16,340 nt of DNA from Oehlia diaphana (Eukaryota > Glomeromycota > Glomeromycetes > Glomerales > Glomeraceae). Of this stretch, positions 8,224-16,319 are shown piece after piece. The stretch is from positions 18,617 to 34,956 of the forward strand of contig QZLH01001186.1 of NCBI GenBank assembly GCA_003833135.1, read 5' to 3'. The notes under the pieces are model-generated. The model worked only from the letters and a program-made list of their open reading frames with translations. It did no database searches and was not told the origin of the DNA. Within the stretch, counting starts at the first letter, position 1; the number at the start of each line of letters is the position of its first letter. Position numbers and translations under genes: made by a program.

Positions 8224-9177
8224 GATTATTTAAATTTTCTTATAATTAGATTTTTATTAAAATAAATGTTTATTATTTTTTTTTTTTTTTTGAACTCGGA
8301 TTAAATCAGTTACTTCTTTATAAGAAAAAAACAACAACCAAAAGATTTACTTTGTTTCATATTTTCTTTTTCTTCGTATTAATTTTATTAATCTGCAGAT
8401 CTTAGAATAGACGATTATCATCATGCTATACATCAAGTCGTCAAAGAAAATCATACTAAAATAATAATTATGTATTACTGCGTTGGATATCTTAACTAAT
8501 TTCGTTTTGTTTAAAAAAAAAAAAAAATTTTTAGACATCTTCGGTCGTTGTTTCCTTAGATAAGAAAGCGACTGTGCTTTGTTTATAAGTTTAAGAAGTA
8601 AATAATGATGAAAATTTCAGCCGTCAAAATTTAAAAAAGGATATGAAATTTGAGATCACATGAGGAATATGAGGAATACAACTAAATTGATATATTTCAG
8701 GGGCTTGTAATAAAAAAAAAGGAAATAAAATACCAGGGATAATGATGCCATAAGTTTCATTTTAAATTGGTTTTAAACGAAATTGTGTCATTCAAAATGG
8801 GATCTCCCAAAAATCCCTGACAGTCACAGAACCCTGGTGATCTAAAATCTTGACAGCTAAAATCCTGACTGGTTGAGATTAGTTAATTTTTAATGCAATT
8901 GTTTCTAATTTCAAAAGATTAGTAATTTAGTAATATACTGTACATAGTCCTTTTAGTTAAAATAAAAATTTTTTCCTTTTAATTTCATTAATAATATAGT
9001 AACGTTAGTTAATTTGCATTAATATTAATAAAATTTGCGAACAATTTTCATTGATATTGATAAAATTTACAAATATTTTCGTTAATACTAATTAAATAAT
9101 TCAAATTGTATTTTTAACTAGATTAAGTTAATGTGTGGTGACTTCATCACCACCTGATGGATTGTGGAAAATTATGT
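8224..9177. other. A+T-rich spacer upstream of the ML relic
   Basis: The stretch next to the ML start is its presumed 5' flank, with a T-run at about 8277-8291 (A-run on the gene's strand). A minus-strand frame of 63 codons (8538-8347) begins Met-Ser but is mostly homopolymer-derived phenylalanine at its start and resembles nothing known, so it is not called. The minisatellite relic at 8817-8876 and a TACTGTAC octamer (8936-8943) are the only other distinct items. Confidence 0.45.
8817..8876 (+). repeat. Degenerate copy of the 16-bp minisatellite
   Basis: Units reading CTGACAGTCACAGAACCC, then TCTAAAATCTT, GACAGCTAAAATCCT and GACTGGTTGAGA, match the GACAGTTAAAATTCTT pattern of 5214-5301 with substitutions and one-base length changes. 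Both clusters lie in the same orientation, 3.5 kb apart, which indicates a dispersed family. Confidence 0.5.
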
Positions 9178-9195
9178 GATTTGGGTATCCGGACT

Positions 9196-9364
9196 TTTCG
9201 CCGAAGTCCTTTTCACCGAAATCCATTTCGCCGAGGCAATTTCATCGAAGGGATATTTCACCGAACGCCGAAATGCCATTTCCTAAGTGGACATTTCGCT
9301 GAATGGCCATTTTACCGAAACCCATTTCACCGAAGCCATTTCACCGGGACATTTCGCCGAAATT
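9196..9364 (+). repeat. Left TTCGCCGAA motif array
   Basis: About ten degenerate motif copies (TTCGCCGAA, TTCACCGAA, TTCATCGAA, TTCGCTGAA, TTACCGAA) are separated by 4-12 bases such as GTCC, ATCCAT or TGGCCAT. Spacing is irregular, and the motif core is itself nearly self-complementary. Confidence 0.7.
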
Positions 9365-9541
9365 GTGGAATTTTTTAATTTTTCTTTTTCTTTTTTTTTT
9401 TTTTTGAGAAAACAAACGAATTATTTAATAAATTATATTAAGTCACGTTTATTTAAAAAAAAAGATAACAAAATCATCTAAAATAAAAATGAAATAGTTT
9501 AGAGAGAATTTGTACTTTGAGCATTTTTTATTTTCTTTATA

Positions 9542-9642
9542 GACGAAATGTCCATTCGATGACATCACATTCGGTGAAATATTCCTTCAGCGAACTTCCC
9601 ATCGGCGAAATGGTTTTCGGCAAAATGAAATTCGGCGAAACG
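9542..9642 (-). repeat. Right TTCGCCGAA motif array, inverted
   Basis: The copies read on the plus strand as GACGAAATG, TTCGGTGAAAT, TCAGCGAA, ATCGGCGAAATG, TTCGGCAAAATG and TTCGGCGAAA. They are the reverse complement of the left array's pattern, so the two arrays form an imperfect inverted pair about 180 bp apart. Confidence 0.7.
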
Positions 9643-9654
9643 TACCGTAACCTG

Positions 9655-11291
9655 ATTATGTTTGTGAGAGTTCCAATGAATGAATATTATTTAATGGCTT
9701 TTTTTGTTATGTAAAATAGAGATTCAAACAATACTAGAGTCTCGCTCGTGGAAAAGCGAAACCAGTTTCGGGATGTTATTAGAATCATTAATTTATGATG
9801 GACTGATATATTTTATGTGGCTTATATTATTTTTGGGCGCAAATTTTATTTTTTAAATATTACTGCGGTCCGCAACGACCTTAAACTATTGGTTAGATTA
9901 TACTGCGGCCCGAAATGATTGGATGATTTGTTTTAGTAGGGGATTTGCGCTCAGGTGATCTATCATTTTGTCGGTACCCTATTGACAAGGAGTCGGGTCA
10001 ATTATCGCCATTTTCGGAAATACGCAAAAGTGTGGAATGTGGATATAACAAATTTGCTAGCTGATTTTGCACGTGCACCAATCATTTTTCAGAGAATGCC
10101 ACGGAACAATTCACAGAACAGAATTCACAAAAAATCAGATAAATCAGAAAATTATTTGAAGAATTCATCGCATTTATTTATATGAAACAAACTATATTTT
10201 TTTTTCATTTTTTCTTGGATCATGTTCATACTGTATTTTTTGAAAACGATGATAACCCATAGCACCAATGTCAATCACAACAGAACAGTTAATTCAGAGA
10301 TACAGTATACTAATAATGATATATAAATGAAAATTGCAACGCTGGTCATGGTTTGAATATCAGTTCTTTTACAGAGGCATAACTAGGGATGCCAATTATT
10401 AGCATTAGTTAGGCATGTTTTATTCCCTGAAAGTTGCTAAATTATGTGATATGAATCATATCTGTTAATGAAATGATTTCTGGAGATACAGTATATATAT
10501 AATTATTAATCTCAGAATCATAAATCCAAGCATAGACTTAGCTTAGAGTCCCATTTACCCGGGTACGACACGGGTATATTCGGACATAGTACATGAGTAT
10601 CCGTATCACAAATGGATAAAAATGGTAAAGTTAATATTAGCCAAAAGCCTAACTCTAGTCGAAATTAATTTTGACCGGAATCTGGTTAAATTATTAGTTC
10701 CGATCAGAACTGTGCTCGGTACCATCACACATAATGACATAATCGATTGATGCCGTGAAATCATTTAAATATTGCTAAAGTTAGTAATATATACGTTTCT
10801 TATTTTATTCAGATACGTCGAAACATTTATAGTAAGTTTAGTTACATTTAGTAACCGATTTGAATATATATTTTGCATGATATTTTTAAAAGAATTTTAT
10901 TTCAAAGAAAATTTTCAAATTTTAGTTTTTCTAAACAATTATGGTTGAATTTAATCTACGAAAAAGAACATGTTTTTATATGGTAATGATATACAAATAA
11001 CAAGGAAATACTCATAAACAAAATCGGGTAAAAATTTTGTAGTTTCAGTAAACATTCAACGATAATTAGTAATTTATAAATAATATCAATATATTTGTAG
11101 AACTTAGATTACACCATAGTAAATGTACACAAGCAACTTTAATATACTAAACAAAATATTTTCATCCATAAACAAGAAATATACTGTGTCTCTTTGGACT
11201 GAAAAATTTTAAATCCTATGAAAAATGTGTCATGTTAATCAAAATATGGCAATAAAAATGTAGATACAAGTAACAAAGAAATCATACCAAT
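9655..11291. other. Long gene-free spacer with small repeats
   Basis: Distinct items only: neighbouring short hairpins at 9742-9770 (TCGCT/AGCGA and GAAAC-CA-GTTTC); a 40-bp direct repeat near 9861; a 13-mer GAGATACAGTATA at 10297-10309 and again at 10483-10495; and a G+C-richer patch at 10551-10620 with ACCCGGGT, two CGGGTA copies and flanking CCATTT/AAATGG. A frame from 9955 to 10185 starts only with GTG, ends in repeat-like sequence and is not called. The remainder is A+T-rich with no recognised gene. Confidence 0.5.
9861..9940 (+). repeat. Imperfect 40-bp direct repeat
   Basis: TACTGCGGTCCGCAACGAC at 9861 recurs as TACTGCGGCCCGAAATGAT at 9901, exactly 40 bp later. The first copy contains the 11-base palindrome TGCGG-T-CCGCA, which the second has lost. 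Similarity fades after the first 20 bases of each unit. Confidence 0.4.
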
Positions 11292-11519
11292 TCAATAGAA
11301 GGAAGAACCATTAAATATTTGACTTGCAAACGGATCGTTCGTAATTTGAAAAGGTAATCGTGCGATTAGATCTAATATATCAATGTTATTATTCGAAGCA
11401 CATCTTCTGTTGAAGATCATACGTCGAATTAGTCGTCGATTTCTTCTATTAATTCTTCTTTGATGACGATTTAAATTTATAGAAGAGATATGAAAACGAT
11501 TAATGTTATTTAACGACAT
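11292..11519 (-). CDS. Small arginine-rich protein, unrecognised (75 aa)
   Basis: No family is recognised. The start at 11519 is preferred over an upstream ATG at 11552 because it follows an A-run of ten (including its own A) and begins Met-Ser, exactly as both F-box genes do. A pyrimidine-rich patch lies further upstream. The protein has a polar, Asn/Ile-rich start (1-17), a strongly basic stretch at 18-39 holding eleven arginines in 22 residues (pairs at 21-22, 25-26, 28-29, 32-33, 38-39), then a neutral to acidic tail (43-75) with DILDLIARLPF at 47-57. The basic block could bind nucleic acid or act as a nuclear-localisation signal. There is no signal peptide, membrane segment or zinc-binding pattern. 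It may be a real small gene, a fragment of a larger one, or chance. A GT splice-donor-like site lies just after the stop codon, so further exons are possible but unsupported. Confidence 0.35.
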   Translation of the reverse strand: MSLNNINRFHISSINLNRHQRRINRRNRRLIRRMIFNRRCASNNNIDILDLIARLPFQITNDPFASQIFNGSSFY

Positions 11520-11593
11520 TTTTTTTTTACGTACAATCAAGAAATTATTCAAAAAATAAAGAGGAGGAGGAAATTAAATTATTTGAACTGTGA

Positions 11594-11614
11594 ATATATA
11601 TATATATATATATA
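11594..11614. repeat. (AT)n microsatellite
   Basis: An uninterrupted AT dinucleotide run of 21 bases lies upstream of the small minus-strand gene. Confidence 0.9.
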
Positions 11615-11641
11615 GAGTATTTATATACAACTTGTATAATA

Positions 11642-11781
11642 AGACCATTTGCAAGATTTCTTTGGATTCACCCGCCGGCCCTATCCGGGCCTTTCGACAA
11701 GCTCAAACTGTTTAAGGATAGCAAGTAATACGTTTGAGTCGTATGATTTAAATAAAGTCGATAATTTAAAACGAATGGTCT
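11642..11781. mobile_element. Tiny inverted-repeat element with TA flanks and G+C-rich head
   Basis: AGACCATT(T)G at the left and the complement of CGAATGGTCT at the right make 10-base inverted ends with one mismatch. TA lies directly outside each end (11640-11641 and 11782-11783), the target duplication typical of Tc1/mariner-type elements. The 140 bp between contain a G+C-rich hairpin GGCCC-TATCC-GGGCC (11677-11691) that is foreign to the local base composition. There is no coding capacity. The ends are short enough that chance is possible. Confidence 0.35.
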
Positions 11782-11783
11782 TA

Positions 11784-13248
11784 CCATAAATATCCTCATT
11801 AATGAATGGACGTATTATGTTAGCATTACCTACTACGTTATTATTATTGGACTAACTAAAAAGTATTTGGTAATTTCTATTCTATTGAATATATTTTTTT
11901 AGACGCATCATAATAAATTTGGTCAAAGCAATTTTTAATTATCTTATTGTGGGTAACACAATGGTAAATAATCGGCCGATTTCCTGACATAATGGATTTT
12001 AAAAATGAGTAATTATTTATTAATTAATATATTCATGTTCAAATAATCATTTGATGTTAAAAAACAATAATATTTAACATTTTTTTTTTATTTTGTTTAT
12101 TACGCAATATACGCAATATAATCATATATAGACTTCTGATAAGTAAAAGAAAGTCTACGATCTGGAATACCTTTTTTTACTTAAACCTTCATTTATTTGC
12201 TTCATAACAATACCTTTAAAAGATTGTTGTGATAAAACCCCTGTAAAAAATTTTTTAGAAAATTGATAACATGTCGGAGTTTTCTTGGAATACAAATTAG
12301 AAAAATGATCATTTATCGGAGTTTTTCCCAGAAAATTCCTTTGTTAAGACTTACGCATATTAAAAGCTCCAATTGCGAAGTAATACGGCTATTTGGCTTT
12401 TCTTTGCGCTTATAAGTTATAATTGGGCAATCAGTCTGAAGTACAGATTATAAGCTTAAAGTTTAATAAAGTACATTTGAACAATATCAAACAGATATAA
12501 GTGGAGGTGTGTGCGGCAACGCACATATTTTATTCGTTACTATTTAGTTTTTCGATTACTATATTTATTATTTAATATTGTTACCTAAAAGTTGTGCTAA
12601 GCAAGAAAGAAAAGAATATTTTATATCATAAGATAAATACTTATGTTCCGATCGACGTGCAATGCAAAATGTTGTGTAATTATGTACTGTACGTGTCAAA
12701 TTCTATTGCACATAGTATGTCTTGCCTAATTTTGTATAATTTATACTTCTTATTAAAGATTATTTAAACTTACAACGGAAGATTGATTACGTTGTAGGCG
12801 AATTATGATATTGAAAACTTCTTTTTAAGTTGTTGATTTATGATTTGCTATTATTCGATAAAAGACTACGAATAGTATTCTATCATTCTTTAAATGAACA
12901 AAGGAATCTTGAACGAAAATTTCATGTGGTCCACTCATAATTACTTCCATTCTTACCATTTAACTTGACGTTCTAGCTATTACAAATTTGGTTAATTTGG
13001 TGTTATTGTTCAGGTTGTAGGGCAGTGGTTGAAATCAAATATCTTTTGACAGAATGGTACTATCACTAAAATGTTTAGAATCAAGAAAAATGGTTTAGAC
13101 TGTGTTACAAAATTATCAGTTGTATCATTTGTATGACGCACGTATGATTATCACATGAGTAATATGCATGTCATATAATTTGTCACAAATACTTGTACTA
13201 CTCATTTTTTGTACTCATTTTAAAAAGGAGAAAAAAAAAAATTTTATT
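11784..13248. other. A+T-rich spacer upstream of the second F-box gene
   Basis: There is little structure: a duplicated ACGCAATAT near 12102-12119; two loosely related stretches containing TCGGAGTTTT near 12275 and 12317; a hairpin TGTGCG-GCAA-CGCACA (12510-12525) with a GNRA-type loop; and a TACTGTAC octamer (12685-12692). No open reading frame or RNA gene is supported. The last few hundred bases are the presumed promoter region of the F-box gene, without a convincing TATA box. Confidence 0.45.
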
Positions 13249-13270
13249 AAAAAAAAAAAAAAAAAAAAAA
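13249..13270 (+). promoter_or_regulatory. Long A-run leader of the second F-box gene
   Basis: Twenty-two A precede the start codon, whose own A makes twenty-three. An A-rich block with AAAAAGGAG and ten more A lies just upstream (13222-13241). The run decides the start: the frame is open further upstream, but that part is only homopolymer lysines and hydrophobic residues without an ATG. Long A-leaders can aid cap-independent or relaxed initiation in some eukaryotes. Here the effect is unknown. Confidence 0.4.
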
Positions 13271-14719
13271 ATGTCGAAACTATACAGAGATGTTCTTTAT
13301 TTAATAACGGGAGAGTTACAAAATGATGAAAACGCTCTTTGTTCATGTCTTTTAGTTAATAAAACATGGAGTGAAATTATTATTCCAATTTTATGGAAAA
13401 ATCCTTGGAAATATTTAAAGGATGGAAAAGAAAAATTATTATTAAAAGTAATTATCTCACATTTATCAGAAAAATCAAAAGAAAATTTAAGTATACGTTT
13501 TAAACATTTAATAACTTCATCATATGAAAGACCTTTATTTGATTATATTAGTTTTTGTAAACATTTCAATATAAATGAAATTGAAAGAATAATTAAAACG
13601 GTAGATAAAAAATCTAAAATTAAAATTATTAAAGATGAGATATATAATCTTTTTATTAATGAAAATACGAAATTTACACACCTTTATATACCTTATCAAT
13701 TTGATCGTCAATTACATCTTATTCCTGGAGTCGACAAATGTTTTTCAGAAATTAGATTTCTTAGTTGTAATGCTAATATAAATTTAAATGTTTTACCTGG
13801 ATTAATTGAAATATTTAAATCAATTAGAGAATTGGAACTTTCTATTGGAGTAAATAATAACAAATATGAGATTATTAGATTAATTAAAACATCAAAGAAT
13901 TTAGTAAAAATTCGTTTATTAAATGAGTATTATTCCGAAAGATCATATTGTAAGATTCTTGAACAGACATTGGCTAATCATGCGGATAATATCTTATATC
14001 TTAAGTTGACAAAACAACCTATCACAAATTTTGTTTTTTCTTTTGTAAATTTAAATGTATTAGTATTGAATGATAGTTATCATCGTTATACGAATTGGAA
14101 TGTTTTAAAAGATTTATCTTTACCTTACTTACAAATATTAAAAACAAGTGGTATTCAGCACGGAATTTTAATGAATTTAATTAAGAATTCAGGTGAGAAT
14201 CTTATCGAACTAAAAATTGATGACTGTTATCCTTATAATTGTGATATTGAGATAATTATGCATACTATTTCTCAAAATTGTCCAAATCTAAAATATCTCA
14301 AATTCCCTAGATATATAGATTCTTTACATTTGGAAAAACTATTAATTAATTGTAAGGATTTAATGGGATTATATTTTATTATTGATGATAGTTATATGAA
14401 CTCATATATTCAATGGGATGATTTTTTTGGAATATTGGCAAAATCATCTCCGATTAATTTGTTTAGATTTAAATTTCAACTTTATGAGGCTCCTGAATTG
14501 AAATCTTTAAAATTTTTTTTTGATAATTGGAAAGGTAGACATCCCATGTTATTACAAATTATACAAGATGAAGAATATTTAAATTTTAATGCGATTAATA
14601 CAATGAGACGTTATTACGATTTAATAGAAAAAAGTAAAGCAGAAGGAATAGTTAAAAAATATGACGATAATTTGAATGGAATTATTTTTAAAGATTTTGA
14701 ATGGATCCAAAGTAAATAA
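13271..14719 (+). CDS. F-box protein with leucine-rich C-terminal region (482 aa)
   Basis: This is a probable SCF ubiquitin-ligase substrate adaptor and a paralogue of the gene at 95-1645. The F-box-like segment covers about residues 4-46, with LYRDVLYLITGEL, the core LCSCLLVNKTW (23-33) and IPILWKNPW (38-46). The following LFDYISFCKHFN (89-100) matches the LFNYPSF motif of the paralogue. The rest has repeated leucine-spaced segments such as LVKIRLL, LIELKIDDC and CPNLKYLKFP, fitting leucine-rich repeats of the F-box/LRR type. The start is set at the ATG after the A-run. The open frame begins 78 bases earlier but lacks an ATG and would add a low-complexity lysine tail. It is intronless and ends at TAA. 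There are no membrane or secretion signals, so a cytosolic or nuclear protein is likely. The target is unknown. An AATAAA follows at 14742. Confidence 0.87.
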   Translation: MSKLYRDVLYLITGELQNDENALCSCLLVNKTWSEIIIPILWKNPWKYLKDGKEKLLLKVIISHLSEKSKENLSIRFKHLITSSYERPLFDYISFCKHFNINEIERIIKTVDKKSKIKIIKDEIYNLFINENTKFTHLYIPYQFDRQLHLIPGVDKCFSEIRFLSCNANINLNVLPGLIEIFKSIRELELSIGVNNNKYEIIRLIKTSKNLVKIRLLNEYYSERSYCKILEQTLANHADNILYLKLTKQPITNFVFSFVNLNVLVLNDSYHRYTNWNVLKDLSLPYLQILKTSGIQHGILMNLIKNSGENLIELKIDDCYPYNCDIEIIMHTISQNCPNLKYLKFPRYIDSLHLEKLLINCKDLMGLYFIIDDSYMNSYIQWDDFFGILAKSSPINLFRFKFQLYEAPELKSLKFFFDNWKGRHPMLLQIIQDEEYLNFNAINTMRRYYDLIEKSKAEGIVKKYDDNLNGIIFKDFEWIQSK

Positions 14720-14741
14720 TTTTTATATATTATATTTATGT

Positions 14742-14747
14742 AATAAA
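14742..14747 (+). terminator. Possible polyadenylation signal of the second F-box gene
   Basis: AATAAA lies 22 bases past the stop codon, after an A+T-rich stretch. It is well placed for a fungal poly(A) signal, with the usual caution that the hexamer is common in such DNA. Confidence 0.35.
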
Positions 14748-15081
14748 TATCATTCAGTTAGTACAACATAGTTATAACAAAAATTTCTGTTTATATAATT
14801 AATTAAAATCACGAAATTTGTTCGTTCTTTCAACCTGTTTTCGTAAATTATATTAAATTTGTTGAAGTAATTAAAATAATAGTAGCTGATACTTTTTAAT
14901 AACCCTGTCTCTTATCTATTGTGTCGCTAACATTGCATTTTTCGCAAAACTTTAGAAAGGGTCGAGAAAAGAAAAGCGTAGATGCATTTTGTTATTGCAA
15001 ATAAAAATGCACCACCACTCGCAAACTCCTAAATCAATACTTCTAGCAAATCCTCTAGAACCGACGCGTTCGTTTTTATAC

Positions 15082-15094
15082 GAAAATTCTAGAA
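15082..15094. promoter_or_regulatory. Heat-shock-element-like site
   Basis: GAA-aa-TTC-ta-GAA matches the three-unit nGAAnnTTCnnGAAn consensus bound by the heat-shock factor Hsf1. A weaker half-match (TTCTAGCA, then TCTAGAA) lies 30-40 bases to the left at 15041-15060. There is no recognised gene immediately downstream on either strand, which lowers confidence. In DNA this rich in A+T a chance match is possible. Confidence 0.3.
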
Positions 15095-16288
15095 ACGAAT
15101 AAATTTAATATATTAATATATTTCGTTTTTGAACATGTCATTACATTACATATCGCAATACGCTAAGCCAAAATCTTTTCATTGCATACCTTTTACTTTT
15201 ACACCGTTTTTATATATGTTAAAATATATAATATGTTAGTAAAATAAAATTCAGTATTTTCGGAAATTTTTTTAGAGTTTATTTCTGGCGCTTTAGGTAA
15301 AGTAATAAAAAAATATTGCTAGGACCGAAGAGAAGGATACTTGTAATATATTTTCACATTTACTTTTTCTAAACCAAATGCGATAACATTAATTCATAAT
15401 ACTTAGCTGTTGGTATAACATGGACGCCAAACGTGATATTAATTTTTTATATCAAATTTTATTTACATAACACAACGAAATGCAAGGTGTTTAAAAGAAT
15501 ATAATTCATTACGTATAATGACAATTAACATAAAAAGTGAATATTTTGATCATATCAACCGTTTTACGATTAAGAAATTAATGGTAATAAACGATATTTT
15601 ACGATAATTGCCGATACATAAAATTATTTCGATCTTTATATTATCATAACATTCATACGATATAGGAGATTTGATATTTACATTCTCTGCCTATGTACCG
15701 TAACATATTAAATATATTTATTTTTTCACCGAATTTTCATCCCAAATATTTCTAATGTTTTTATAAAAGATATAATTATACTGTATATACATATTTGATG
15801 ACAAGTCAACTGATTTTAGAGATAAATATTTTTTTTTTTAACAATTAACGTTAATAATTAACATACATATATATATATATTTGCTTTGCTCAAAATCCAC
15901 AGTTATTTTATTAACGTACTGTACATCTTTTATTAAAAACGCTGAAAGTGCACACTTTCAGAAGCAATAGATAAAATTCTAAAATAACTGATTTGTCTAA
16001 TTATATTGACTTGAATTTGACTCGGGTTCTGCTGATTATCTACAAAATCAAAAAGCACCGATGTATGAGTAACACGGATCACTGTAACGATTAATTAGCA
16101 AAGGGAATTCATAAATAGTCTATCAAGAAAACGAATAGGAATTAAGGAATTTAACGTCACCCTTATTAGGGACCGCCAATCAGATACAACCACCCCACTT
16201 AACATACTTTCCTCCAACCTCCATTAAAATATGCGTATGAGGATCCTTATCATGGTCCTGCCATGTAAGAGAAGATTTTGCGGCACCC

Positions 16289-16319
16289 TCATTATAATTT
16301 AACCATTAAATTATAATGA
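16289..16319. repeat. Perfect 14-bp hairpin
   Basis: TCATTATAATTTAA (16289-16302) and its exact complement (16306-16319) are separated only by CCA. Such tight A+T-rich palindromes are found in miniature elements and cruciform-forming sites. It sits close to the window edge, so its context is incomplete. Confidence 0.6.

Larger units (their letters stand above)
9178..9654. mobile_element. Non-autonomous element bounded by inverted TTCGCCGAA arrays
   Basis: A left array of TTCGCCGAA/TTCACCGAA motifs (9196-9364) and a right array in the opposite orientation, TTCGGCGAAATG (9542-9642), flank an A+T-rich core with T-runs and A-runs. The outermost ends are also related as inverted repeats: GGTATCCGGAC before the left array, and the complement of GTACCGTAACC after the right one. 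ATTATGT occurs immediately outside both proposed ends (9171-9177 and 9655-9661) and may be a 7-bp target-site duplication. The arrays give short Arg/Phe/His-rich frames that are not genes. No transposase is encoded. A family name is not assigned. Confidence 0.55.

Noticed and set aside
8347..8538. 63-codon minus-strand frame beginning Met-Ser
   Set aside because: Its first residues come from a T-run and the rest matches no family; length and composition are within chance. Kept only as a note.
9157..9714. Three short plus-strand frames over the TTCGCCGAA arrays
   Set aside because: Arg/Phe/His-rich products of the tandem motif and its A+T-rich core, not genes.
9955..10185. 76-codon frame starting with GTG
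   Set aside because: No ATG start, no recognised domain, and its 3' part is made of short TCACAGAA/AAATCAG-type repeats.
11687..11706. Resemblance to bacterial TTCGACAAGCTCA repetitive motifs
   Set aside because: Only about a dozen bases in a fungal context; not enough to infer transfer or contamination.
15257..15302. Possible micro-exon between an acceptor-like TTTTTTTAG and a donor-like GGTAAAG
   Set aside because: No coding frame or neighbouring exon supports it; such sites are frequent by chance in A+T-rich DNA.
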